Assembly (NCBI RefSeq): GCF_021917145.1
Contig: NC_061080.1
Span: forward strand, 1,841,497-1,905,496
Origin: Hypomesus transpacificus
Taxonomy: Eukaryota; Chordata; Actinopteri; Osmeriformes; Osmeridae
Direction: 5' to 3'
Length of the DNA stretch: 64,000 nt
Shown: one piece after another, positions 24,548-36,600 of the stretch
How the letters are laid out: the number at the start of each line of letters is the position of its first letter
Position numbering within the stretch: the first letter of the stretch is position 1
Notes under the pieces: model-generated
What the model saw: only the letters and a program-made list of their open reading frames with translations
Told to the model about the DNA's origin: nothing
Database searches by the model: none
Program-made: the position numbers and the translations under genes

Positions 24548-25550
24548 CCCCTAAGGCGTGGCTTCGCTCTCCCCAGAATCAGGTGGCACACGAATGAGAG
24601 TTCTGTGTCCTACTGCAAACGGAGCCGACCTGAAAAACAGAACACCACAACACATGAGCATCTTAGCCAGCAGTTGGAGATGGGGGACAATTAGGAATGT
24701 TTTGCTCATGTGGAAACTGCAAAGAACCCCAGATATACTTATCACAATAACCACATATGATGTATGACATGTGCTTATGACCGGTAGCATTTAAAGACTG
24801 TAGATGGGGCTAAAAGGAAATGCCATTTATGGAAAAGAGGCCTCTTAGGAATTCAGGGGGAATCGGAAAAACAGGAAGTAAGCAGCTGGAGAAACGTCCA
24901 TTTACGATGTTTCTGAAGAGAAAAGTCTCCATTTCCACTTAAAGTTGTTGATATACCAATTAAGAAAAGGACTAGTCATCGGAATGACAGAGCCAATATA
25001 ACTAAGAAACCCCACAAACTGAGTGACCACAGTTAATGACTGGTGTTGGGAGTCAATGTATGACATGAACTGAGGTCTACACCAGAACTCTAATGAGCTC
25101 CTGGAGAGAGGAGAGGAAAGGGCTGTGGTCTGGGGGGTGCAGAGAGACTGAGGCCACACAGTTCCCTGTCATGACAAAGCGTAAATGAAGAGAGGAGGAT
25201 GGAAAACCTGAACCACATGTGCCATTTGTTAAATGATCCCGTTTTCCTGTGCAGGCCAGATGCTAAGGATGACATCCAGCGATTACTAATGCAACATTCA
25301 GATTCCTACTCTGGGCCAGGCCTCAATAGACAATAGGGCTGAAGTAGTGGAAACTTGGGGACACAAAGTGAATGTTTGTGGCCCAAGAAGTACTGGGGAA
25401 GGGGAACACTCGTCACTGCTCTTCTAAGTGGGCTAAGTATAGTACTGTATACAGCATTCGGACCAACTGACCTTACGAAAGCTCTTCCAGCCCTACGCAA
25501 GCTCCCTCCCCAAACCAAAACGTGGCTTCAACTCATTTTACACTTTTCTT

Positions 25551-25779
25551 CGAGCCCCCCTTCTGCCCCCCCCCCCCTTCCTCCTCCTCATCCCTTCCTT
25601 TTTTCCAACCGCCCCCCCTCCTTAACCCCTCTGCCCCCTGTACCCGCAGTGGCTTCTCCCCCCCCACACGCTCCTTTCTTTTTTCCCGAAACCACTTGTT
25701 ACCCTTCTCTCCTTCGCCTCTCCTTCGCCCCCCCTTCCCCTTCCCCCTCCCCCTCCCCCCCCCCCCCCCCCCTCCTCCT
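25551..25779 (+). repeat. Polypyrimidine (C/T) tract
   Basis: About 230 bases are made almost entirely of C and T on the plus strand, ending in a long C run near 25757-25772. The minus strand, which is the transcribed sense here, is the matching purine tract. Such mirror-like tracts can form triplex DNA. Confidence 0.8.
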
Positions 25780-25889
25780 ATAAGATCTCTTCCCAGAAGA
25801 CAGTCGCACAGATGGTCTGGGCAGCACAGCCTTTGTATGGTTCCAACAAAACATGCTTGGCCTGAAAGAGTAAGCGGGAGCTAAAGAGA

Positions 25890-25972
25890 GGAAGAAGGGA
25901 GGCTGAGGAAGGGAGGCTGAGGGAGGGAGGCTGAGGGAGGGAGGCTGAGGGAGGGAGGCTGAGGGACGGAGG
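25890..25972. repeat. Short tandem array, 14-base unit GGGAGGCTGAGGGA
   Basis: About six copies of a GGGAGGCTGAGGGA-type unit with one-base variants (GAAG for GAGG in the first copies, GACG in the last). Confidence 0.75.
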
Positions 25973-28900
25973 CAACAAGGAAGGGAGAAAGAAATTGGAG
26001 GGAGAAAGAAGAAAGGACTAAGGGGCCAACGTAATTAATTACAAATAAAAAAAAGGTTGAGAAAAGAAGTTAGGAAACGAGCAAGAGCTATAGAGGACTC
26101 CACAGACTTCAGAGAGAGCAAAAAAGACACACAGAAAGAACAAGGACTAAGGACGAGGACGAGGACAAAGAGCGGAGAGTCCAGATAATACGTTTTTATT
26201 GCATCGGGGCGTCTTTGAAGCAGAAGGTTGTCTGGACGGAGGTCATGCTAAATAGCGTCTGACGGAGACGTCAATCAAACATAGTTTTCTAAAGCATCAA
26301 GTTACACTATTGATCTGTATGAACTCTTACTGACCGAGTTTCAGTCTCTGAAAGGGAGAATGTCTACTTAAGCAGTGCATCGTGGGGGCACGGTTGGTTA
26401 CATATTAACGCTAGAGATACCAAAGAGTTGCACATTCCGTTCCAACTCGCCTTGCCCCTCACTGCACATAATTCACCGTTCCCTAAAAGACTGGTTTACT
26501 AAGGAGACCACGAGTAGGGTGAACTTCAGCAAACAAATCAATGGAAAGAACAAGCCGACAGCCCGTAGACTTTCTGAAGAACTAGTTGGATAGGTTTGGA
26601 CCTGATAGTAGCTTACATCAACGCCCCCCTGCCCCATCCCCCCGCCCTTCCCCCCCCCCACCTTTCCTCCTTTCCTAAACCCACTCATCCTTCACTAATG
26701 AGCAGGTCTGACCTGTAATTCAGAGAGTACAAACAAGCAGCCTTCAGTCCTCTCCGTTCTCCCCTCGTTTTCCACCCTTTTTTCTCCTCCGCCTCCTTTT
26801 ACATTTGGCAGGAACAGGCTTCCTACACTCCCCCCCTCCCCCCTTTTTCCTCACCTCTGCTGTAACGTCTCAATAGCGACACAGCGACAGAAGGGAGAGG
26901 GGGGCGGGGCTGGTTGAGTCCCAACTCCAGACTCTAGGTATAGAGGAGACAGACACCCAGGTTGTCCTTCGCGACACTTGATTGGACACCAGCAGGCTGA
27001 TGAAGGCTGCCTGCCAGTGAGGACGAGCCAGACAGCGGATTCCGTCAACAGCGCCAGAGTGTCAGACTCTCAGGGGTGGGAGACGGATTAACACCCCCCG
27101 CCACACCCCCACCACCCCACCCGCATTTGTGGGCAGGATAAAAGAGAACGTTTAGCCCCCGGGGAAAGGATGGCACCGATATCCACAGCCATGCCCTTGT
27201 CACTAATGCCAGGGGGGCTTACTAAAGTGCAGTGTGAATCACATTCCCTGCAAGTTTGACTGCGGGCAGCGCCCCAACCTTTATGGCTGACGTCTGGTGA
27301 CTGCGCACGGGGAGGTGCAGTCATACCAGGATTTAAAAGATTTTCCCAGACGCACTCATGTTTTCTGTCAGGGTTTCTTAAGATTGTAGGACTTGGCTAG
27401 CGACCAACGTTATTTGACCTATTAAAAAGGTCACTGTAAATCTAGCAGGGATTAGGCCTACTTCAGAGTCAAATATTTGCCCCGGGAACAACGGAGGCAA
27501 CGCCCAACGATTAAATAGATGATGCTTCTCAGACACAAAGAGCGTCATGCATGTTGATGAAATATAAGTGCTACTGTGTAACCCCTCCCTCGGTCCACCA
27601 TTTGCATAACAAATCCCAGTTCAAAGAGGACGAATAACATATTCAGGACACAGCAGGACTCCCTTCCAGCTAGCGAGCGCCGTAGCTAATACCACAATTA
27701 GCTCTATACACTTGCCAACAATTACCAACGTGCTAGAAAATACGCAAATCTGTACGCCGTGTTTGTATTGGCCTCCCTGCAGCTCGACAACAGGGTTTGG
27801 CCCGGTTAGACTTTTAAAGAAGAAATCAAATTCACTCGAAAGTGAGGATTAAATCGAAGTGTTTATAAAACATGGTCCGATAATGTGACAAGCATTTAGG
27901 AGGCTGCCCAGACAGAGCTGGAACCTGTATCGACCTTATCTTCTTCTCAGGTCACCCGGCTGCGTTCCGTCTTCTGATGAACTTGTGCTTTTAATACGGC
28001 TTTATTTGTCTCCGTCTGTGTCGTAGAACATCACCTTCTCCTTCTGGCTCCACTCTCTCCGTCCCTCCCTCCCTCTTCCATCCCGTTCTCTCTCTGAGCA
28101 TTTTAATTACATCTGTCTGCCTTCCTCCAGTCGCCAACACATCAGACATTAGCCATGTGGCGCAGCTAAATGGGTCACTTTTAATACCCCCCCCTTTCCC
28201 TCCGTTTAATACAAACACAGAGAGAGGGATTTAGCTGCCTTTCAGAGCTGGCTCGGAGGGTTTGGGACTGCCGGGACAGGAACAAACAGGGGCGATGCTA
28301 CCGATGCCAGCTGAACGCCACACAGACTGAAAGTGTTGAAAAGAAAAGTGTCTCTCTTTCTCTGTAAGCTCGGCTAACAATGCGAGGCGACAGAGGCTAG
28401 TGAGTGAGGAGTGTGGTTTTATGTGTGTGTGTATGTGTGTGTTAGTCTTTAAAGAGGATCCTGCGCTAGGGGTGGGGGGGGGGGGGGGTCGTTGGGATGA
28501 TGTCAGAGACCCTCCTTGTGAATGCGGCGCAGGAATGCCGGGAGAAAGTCGGGGTGTCCGTGAGAACATGGCCGCCCCTGCAGCATTCCTGCTCTGGCTC
28601 ACTCCTCAAGGCTCTCTCTCTAAACAGCTGCCAGAGGAAAGGGTGTGTGCGTGTTTGACCCATGAGGTATGCAAGAAAAGAAGAGAAGGTGTGTGTGTGT
28701 GCATGTAAGCGTGAGCTTGTCATAAGTTCATACATGTAGCTGCGTAACATACATAAGAGTATATGAGCATGTGTTTGTGCCCGCTGGATTGCGTGTATTT
28801 CTTTCTATGAGTGAGTGTGTGTGTGTGTGTGTTTATGACTATGAATGCATGAGTGTGTTCACAGTGGCCAATCCCCAGCTTCCTGCATTCTTTTCATTCC

Positions 28901-29423
28901 TCTTCGCTACCAAATAGCCTTGCATCATCTCCTCTGCCTGATATCGATGCCAAGAGACACGACAGAGCCCCATTTTAGATGGAGCCAACACTGAACCCTC
29001 TGACTGGCTCCCTTCCTACGCTCCCCCTCCCTCCCTCCCCGTCTCCCCTCCCTGGTCACCGTGGCCAAGGCCAATGGATGGAGCTTTCAGCACAGTGTGC
29101 GCGAGACGGTCGCCTTTATGTTGCAAGTGAGCTCTCTGGTCATCCCTCTCTCCCTCTCTGTGGAGTCATTGATGGGCCGCTGTCTGTCTTAGAGTGAGAG
29201 GGGTGGGGGTTGGGGGGGACAGAGACTCCCTCAGAGGGGCTCTGACCACAGGAACACAGGCCTTATTCTCAGAGTGTGTGTGAAGCCTATTGGTAGAAAA
29301 AGGGGGGGGGGGGCACGCAAAGAGAGGAGAGAAAAAATAAATAAAAGAGTGCGGGAGCTGAGTTTCGGGAAAGGGAGGGGCCAGGGCCGGAGGAGAAGAA
29401 GGGGCTTTCCTTCACGGTGGGAG

Positions 29424-30467
29424 CAGCAACTGGTCGCCTCACCACGCACACTGCAGGCAGGATGTGGACCAGCAGCTGGTCGCCTCACCACGCACACTGC
29501 AGGCAGGATGTGGACCAGCAGCTGGTCGCCTCACCACGCACACTGCAGGCAGGATGTGGACCAGCAGCTGGTCGCCTCACCACGCACACTGCAGGCAGGA
29601 TGTGGACCAGCAGCTGGTCGCCTCACCACGCACACTGCAGGCAGGATGTGGACCAGCAGCTGGTCGCCTCACCACGCACACTGCAGGCAGGATGTGGACC
29701 AGCAGCTGGTCGCCTCACCACGCACACTGCAGGCAGGATGTGGACCAGCAGCTGGTCATCTCACCACGCACACTGCAGGCAGGATGTGGACCAGCAGCTG
29801 GTCGCCTCACCACGCACACTGCAGGCAGGATGTGGACCAGCAGCTGGTCGCCTCACCACGCACACTGCAGGCAGGATGTGGACCAGCAGCTGGTCGCCTC
29901 ACCACGCACACTGCAGGCAGGATGTGGACCAGCAGCTGGTCATCTCACCACGCACACTGCAGGCAGGATGTGGACCAGCAGCTGGTCATCTCACCACGCA
30001 CACTGCAGGCAGGATGTGGACCAGCAGCTGGTTATCTCACCACGCACACTGCAGGCAGGATGTGGACCAGCAGCTGGTTATCTCACCACGCACACTGCAG
30101 GCAGGATGTGGACCAGCAGCTGGTTATCTCACCACGCACACTGCAGGCAGGATGTGGACCAGCAGCTGGTTCTCTCACCACGCACACTGCAGGCAGGATG
30201 TGGACCAGCAGCTGGTTATCTCACCACGCACACTGCAGGCAGGATGTGGACCAGCAGCTGGTCGCCTCACCACGCACACTGCAGGCAGGATGTGGACCAG
30301 CAGCTGGTCGCCTCACCACGCACACTGCAGGCAGGATGTGGACCAGCAGCTGGTTATCTGACCACGCACACTGCAGGCAGGATGTGGACCAGCAGCTGGT
30401 CGCCTCACCACGCACACTGCAGGCAGGATGTGGACCAGCAGCTGGTTATCTCACCACGCACACTGCA
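29424..30467. repeat. 46-bp minisatellite, 22 full copies plus a partial copy
   Basis: The unit starts GTCGCCTCACCACGCACACT and continues GCAGGCAGGATGTGGACCAG then CAGCTG, 46 bases in all. Successive copies start at 29433, 29479, 29525 and so on to 30445, exactly every 46 bases. Copies differ almost only at the GTCGCC hexamer: GTCGCC in most, GTCATC at 29755, 29939 and 29985, GTTATC at 30031-30123, 30215, 30353 and 30445, and GTTCTC at 30169. Each copy holds ACCAGCAGCTGGT, a perfect inverted repeat with a one-base centre. Because 46 is not a multiple of three and the unit lacks plus-strand stops, all three plus-strand frames stay open across the array; those open frames (up to 422 codons) are not genes. 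Confidence 0.97.
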
Positions 30468-31452
30468 CTGGGTCATACGACAGACAAGCTCAACAACCAC
30501 CAACTCATAATAGACATTCCGTTTCATTATTGGCTTCTGTGAACACCCTGGCAGTCATTTGACAGCCAATAAATACCAAACTAGATAAGGGAGCTAATGG
30601 GAACCACTTTCTCATTGCATTCTGGGGGGAAAAAAGTGACTTGGAAGGTCCCGAAAAACTGGCCTATCGACTATCTAGACCAGCTGTGCATGCCTGGCTG
30701 AAGCATTGAACTAAGAGAGAAAGGGAATAGGTGAATTAACTATTGAGGGAAGGAGGGTACTGGTGATGAAAGAAAGGAGGATGGGTAGAGGTGTGTGTGT
30801 TTGGAGACTAGCATGAGCTTGTTGCTCCATCTGACCATACAAGGTAGTGTTATAGTCTCAGCTTCATCACCAGTGAGTGGATAATACATACACGGCCCAG
30901 AGATACAATCTGATGAAATCACACACACACACACACACAAAGACAGGAGAGGTTCACCTGAGTGTGTATAACTAGCAGCGCTCAAGGCCGTGCTCCGTTA
31001 GAACAACCCGACTGAATGTCTGCTTCAGTGTCCGGATGGTTCCAGAAGCTCTCCCACCCCAGCCCTCACTGCAGATCATGAGTCTCCTGCTGTCTCAAAG
31101 AGAAAGACAACAAAGAAAGACCAGTCCCCCTGAGGAACAAAAAGAGATACAATCCAAAGGGGGCTTGGTAGTTTGGGAAACCAACCAGCTGACTAGCATA
31201 AATGCAACACTGTTTAATAAGTAGCCAGTGGGCTCTGCCATCTTCAAATACTTTCTGCACTTTAGGACGCCATTCATCAGCAGCTCTTTGAAATTGTCTG
31301 CCGGTGTGACAGAATAATTGGGGGGGGGGTATTTGCGTGGGTTTCAGGGTGGGCGATAACTCCCAACCGAAGGCAGTTGTTTACATCCCAACACTCTCTA
31401 ATCGCGACGGTCACATTCCTCACCATGCTCTGCACAAGAGCCAGGAAACTGT

Positions 31453-31453
<1 letters not shown>

Positions 31454-31491
<38 letters not shown>

Positions 31492-31493
31492 CA
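31454..31493. repeat. CA microsatellite
   Basis: About 20 CA units with one GC interruption near the right end, in non-coding sequence. Confidence 0.9.
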
Positions 31494-32904
31494 ACAAAAC
31501 ACAGCCCAAGCCCTTATGGGAGGGAGAAAGGACATGCATTCTTTCTCACAGTCGTTGATGTCTGACCATAACAAAAACAGGCCATGGACCTGCCTGCCTG
31601 CCTGACACACACACACGCACAGGGCTCTCCGAGCGCTAAGCCTCAGTGCCCTCTCATACACACCCTATGGTGGCAGGTCTTTGAGGCTGACCCCGAGGGC
31701 GAGGACAGGGTGATGGATCCTCCGGGAGGTTCTGCTCCACCACAGAAGACTGCTCGCTGACCTTCACACCTCAGACTGACCTCTCCAGAACACTGAAGAC
31801 CTGGGAAGAACGGAGCCACTGCGACTAGGAGCCCGCTAAGAAAAGCGGGCTCTGTCGTCTCATTCCACACAGTGAAACTGTGCAGCTCAAGAACTCAAGA
31901 ATTAGGAATAAACAGACCCTTGACTACAAAGCATTTTTGAGCATAATATCACTTTTTGGCATCATATTTTGGGGGTTTTGCCATTCTTTTGTACACAGTA
32001 CAAAAGACATGGCATGCTCTTTTCCCCATCGAGCCCCTCCCCCACGCGGCTCGGCTTGGGAGGGAGGGGTTACCTCGCGTGGCTCCGCCCCCATGGAGAA
32101 TTAGTGCACAGCACGACAGAGCTTGTTAACTCTAGACAAAGACTAGACGTTAATCCACTATGATCTGACCGGTGGTCCACATGTAACCCCCACTCGACCC
32201 CGCACACCCCCAAACACAAACAAACAACATGGATAAACGGTCCAACCTACATAGGACATGTGTCCGTAGATACTACGGCAACTAGAGCAAATGCCAACGG
32301 GAGTGGTACTGGGACTCCCCGTAGACAAGATATGTGCTACGAGGCCAAGCGAAAACCTTAGAAACGCCACGGACGGCCTAGCAAGGGCTTAGCCACGCTA
32401 AACTATTCATCAGGGAGGATTGAAGTGGACGCTTAGCGTGTGTTAAATGCCGGTCAATTCCACTGGGGGGATGTTAAACATGTGCTAAGTGATGCTAAAC
32501 CACTCAATAAAATGAGATGTATGCGCAGGTGCTAAAGGGTGCTACAGACAAGTGGAGACTAGCCAGTTAGCCTAGGGGGTGGGGGGCTCGTCTAGAGAAG
32601 CACACCTGCCTGAACTCTTCAAGTGGAATCAGCATCTTACCAGCACTGTCTAAATGGGACCATATACAACTGAAGGTCAGAGGGACCTGGGAGAATGTGG
32701 TGTGCGTGTTGGTAACAGGGTTATTTGAGGACAATGGGGGGGGGGGGGTTGGCATGGGAGAGGGGGGAGGGGTCCTATTGTCTCCTCCTGTGCCCCCCTG
32801 GGCAGAGGAGAGGGGGGGGGGGGATTAGCTGCAGGAGAGCAGCTGGCATGACTGGCTCTGCCCAAACACACCAGAGGAGCAGCAGGGCAGCAGTGAGTCT
32901 GGTG

Positions 32905-33003
32905 AGGAGGGAGGGAGGGAGGGAGGGAGGGAGGGAGGGAGGGAGGGAGGGAGGGAGGGAGGGAGGGAGGGAGGGAGGGAGGGAGGGAGGGAGGGAGGGA
33001 GGG
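32905..33003. repeat. GGGA tetranucleotide microsatellite
   Basis: About 24 perfect GGGA units, bordered by further G-rich sequence. The purine-rich strand is the plus strand. Confidence 0.95.
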
Positions 33004-33297
33004 GGCGAGTCACCAAAGAGGTCGCTGAAGCAGGGAGAGAGAGGGGGGGGTTTGGTGACAGGAGAGATGGATTGAGGGATAGAGGGAGGAGGGATAGATA
33101 GGGAATGGATTGATGGATGGATGACAAGGCATGCAGTGGACGGAGGAGGAGTGATATCTGACAGTGTGATGGGTGGATCCGGCTAACCATTAGCGCACAT
33201 GCAGAAAGTCAATACTGGAGGAGAGTGCCTCAGGGTCAGATCAGTTACCAGGGATTTTACTGGGCAGGGCGAAGCCAGGCCAGATGGACACTGATCC

Positions 33298-33332
<35 letters not shown>

Positions 33333-34088
33333 AGGATCCATTACAAAGAGCACAGCTCTTACTCATGGATGGCGAGTCAGACCCGATAATGAAAACAGGA
33401 TATGTGTAACCAAGCCAACACAAATACACTCCCTATTGTACCTCTGGGCGCTCAAGTTCACTCTATCAAACCTACGGGTCACCAAGTAGTTCGAAATGAA
33501 TCACACTAAAAGGTACTACTGTCTATTGTACAATAAACAGATTGCTAGAAACAGCTAGAGGAATAACTCGAGAGATCATTAGGAAGTACTGAATGTGGAA
33601 AAACTAAACGCATGAAACAAGGCCCAAAATGCCTTTGGTATGATGCTCACCAACTTCCCAAAACGGCATGACCCAGGAGGGAAAAAACACCAAACGTGCA
33701 GAGTGCCATTTCAAATAATGACAACGTTCGTGGGCTCCTGGTTTAACAGGGACTACCACAGCCAGTCTAATACCAGTGTCCATTGCCTCAGCCCTGAAGC
33801 TAGAGAGAGACTGGGAAAACGCCAACTCCAAAACCACAGTGACGAGAGCGACCCATCAGCCTCCAACACCACGAGCACACGGTCTGAAGGGGAGGCCGAG
33901 CCCATCCAGGAAGGAGGACGAGAAACGCCACACACACACACACACACACACCAATAAGGAAATGATGAAACGGGCTGTAACAGACGTTATTAACGTTGAC
34001 GCGAGGTGATGTCGTTAGGGAGTGGATGTTAGCTGGCGATAGGGTAACTTCATGGTTGCCGAGGTGAAGAAGAATAGCTAGGCAGGCG

Positions 34089-34108
34089 GCATGCCGGGAA
34101 TTGTAGTT
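34089..34108 (-). promoter_or_regulatory. ZNF143/THAP11-type promoter motif
   Basis: Read on the minus strand the site is AACTACAATTCCCGGCATGC. This closely matches the known SBS motif ACTACAATTCCCRGCATGC bound by ZNF143 with THAP11, which normally sits within about 100 bases of a transcription start. No gene start is otherwise evident here, so it may mark an alternative or non-coding promoter inside the proline-rich gene's 5' region. A 22-base G run follows at 34131-34152. Confidence 0.55.
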
Positions 34109-36313
34109 AATGTCGGGCGCATTAACTACTGGGGGGGGGGGGGGGGGGGGGGTGAAGGGGGTGAACCCAGTGGCCTCGACGTCCGCAGTAATCTCCACAG
34201 CTGTTGCTTTTGGGCTTTCACATCACCCACCATCAGCCTACAGTTGTCATTCCACACAGCAGTTTCTTTTGACGAAAAAAAAAAAAAGAGGTCATAATTT
34301 CGGTTTTGTTTGCCTTGCCAATTTGTGGTTCGCCCTGCTATTGAACTCGTTCAATAATAATTCGCGTGAAGGACATTTTCTGGGCTCTTTTAATAAAGTG
34401 ACCCGTTTTGGAGCAGAAAAGAGTCTTTGTGCAGATTTGGTCTTTGGATGGCACAGAGGCTTCGGCAGGTCAGCTGAATGAGCAGTGGGTATTCTGGTGA
34501 ATACCTGAGACCTGGAGAGAAGTCAGGCAAGGAACGTCCACTGACCCAGAACTTTCCCCTCAATGGCGTCCATTTTAAGCTCCAGGGCACGCTCTGCCAA
34601 ACATGCCAACCACCTGCAGTTCCCCTCAGTCACGACTGACACAAAAGGGCCTCAGCTGTTTCTTAACGACGCTCCACACCGCCTGACAAAAGATATCGTT
34701 GAGCAGAAGAAACCTTTGAAGATAATTCAAACACTGCTTTCACATTCCTGGGGCAGAAGCACAGGCCGACACTGATCCCATTCCACCTCTGGTGAACCGA
34801 GGTCAGGTACGCTTTCGATGACTCGATAGGGCGAGCTAGGAAAGAGGGGGAGAGTTCAAAGAACCGATTGAAGACGGAAGAACTCCGGGTGCCTCGGAGG
34901 TGGGCTTCTATTTTAGGGTTCCGTGTTTAGGAAGGGGAAGAGGAAACAGGGGTGTGGACAAGGACAGATGCTGGATCTTATAAACAATGGCACTTGTCAT
35001 AATGGCAGGCCTGTTTGGAACTTCTGTGTGAGGGCTTCAAACCACCAGAGTGATAACAAGCACTGTGACAACTCCCGCCGTGGCTGGGGGGGGAGACGGA
35101 CTCCTTGAAATTGACAGAAACCCTCTTCAATAGGGTGTTACACAGACACACACAGTATCAAAGACAAACATTTACCACTCATGAGTAAATATTGGCTACA
35201 GATCTAACCCAGAATCAATAGTTTGATTAACTGCCCAAGGCATTCATTTGTTAAGTCATTAAAACCAAGGGACTTAGATTTTCCACTTTATTACACTGAC
35301 TTTGGCTTGGTCAGAAGCAGTTTGAAGACGGCGCCCCTCCGGAATCAACTAGTTATGTAATTCGTATTTGGAGCCGAAACCCGGATGACAGATAGCCTGG
35401 TTCCTATCGCTGGGATCTGCAGACGTAGCGGTCTGATGCTAGTACCGAGCACTCCTCACATTCATGCCAATGATATCACTCGGTGTGCAGGCTATGTGCG
35501 AAAAGTGAAAACAGGAGAGCAAGATGCGAATCTTCGTAAACAACATAATCTACCAGACATCTCCAGACCTGGAGGCGCGCAAGACCTGAAAGGGGGCACC
35601 TCCCGTTTCCAAAAGCATGACATCCTAAATCTATGCGAAGTGCCTTAAATAGACAACCAAAGTAGCATGCCATTTTATCATCTATTGCTATTGCTTTTCT
35701 GTGGGCTACAAGAATGATTCCAACAAAGGAACTCATCTGCATGGATGGAGCGTCCCTAATCATACACAATTGATGAATCGATTGCGGATTCGCCACACCC
35801 AGTTTCCATAAAACACTTGCTGATAGGACAGCTCGATCGGACAGCACTTAACAGCCGAAAACTCAGGACAAAATCCCGATTTCGCAGACGCCAACTAGCC
35901 ATTTGGGCATCTTGGTAGCAGAACAATAGGAGTCTGCACGGAGACGAGGCAAGTGGCACGTTGAACCATTTTAAGCGATGTGGTCTGACCTGCCCAAATC
36001 AGAATCCACATTTATATGGTAGCTGTCCTCGAAGCCAGTGCGTTTCGTTGTGCATGTCATAACGAGCTGGAAAGGGAAACCACAGGCTAGATCCACTGTC
36101 CCATTATTTTATGAACAAACCACAAGCATGGCATTCGAATAGGGATAATGGCCTTTTCATATCGCTTATTTCATAGGTCGAATGATACCGGGTCATTCAC
36201 GCAAGAAAAACAAAACGATATAAGAAAAATGCAAATTAAGGAAAACAATGTAACCTATAGTCTACAACAAGCTGGTTAGCAAAGCATTTGCCATATCTGC
36301 ACGACATTCTTAC

Positions 36314-36600
36314 CGTCAGAATCGTTTCTCAGCGTTTCAACAGATTCTTGAAGGACTGTCCTCCTTTTCCCGTCCTGCCAGCGAGTATGCAGGGCCAGAC
36401 GAGTATGAACAACTACAAATCGAGTGGACACAAGCTAGGATTGGCAAAACAGCAACGTTAGTGTAGGAAATTCTCATACAGCTCCCTGCAAAATTTCCGG
36501 ACAGCGGGATGTCTTGAGTCACGTTCTGTGGACAACAGACGTTACTTCTGGAGCTCGGGAATCGAATAGGGGGAGTCACCACATTGTCGCGCGGGGGTGA
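36314..36600 (-). other. Candidate 5' non-coding exon / promoter region of the proline-rich gene
   Basis: On the minus strand a strong donor (GACG|GTAAGAATG) ends a possible exon at 36314. The sequence upstream on that strand becomes richer in CG (a GTCGCGCGGGGG-like stretch near 36575-36590). It is the best candidate for the exon that must precede the acceptor at 24629. The right boundary is approximate. Confidence 0.3.

Larger units (their letters stand above)
24630..36313 (-). other. Probable large 5' intron of the proline-rich gene
   Basis: The acceptor at 24629 requires an upstream exon. No coding exon is seen up to the donor-like site at 36313. The stretch holds the pyrimidine tract at 25551-25779, a 14-base GGGAGGCTGAGGGA array at 25890-25972, the 46-bp minisatellite at 29424-30467, CA and GGGA microsatellites and a ZNF143-type motif at 34089-34108. 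Confidence 0.4.

Noticed and set aside
29424-30467. CRISPR-like array
   Set aside because: There are no unique spacers; units are contiguous and nearly identical, in a vertebrate genome.
29274-30542. Open frames of 422, 348 and 314 codons on the plus strand
   Set aside because: They are the three frames of a 46-bp tandem repeat without stops; the peptides are the same repeat read in shifted frames, with no domain or splice context.
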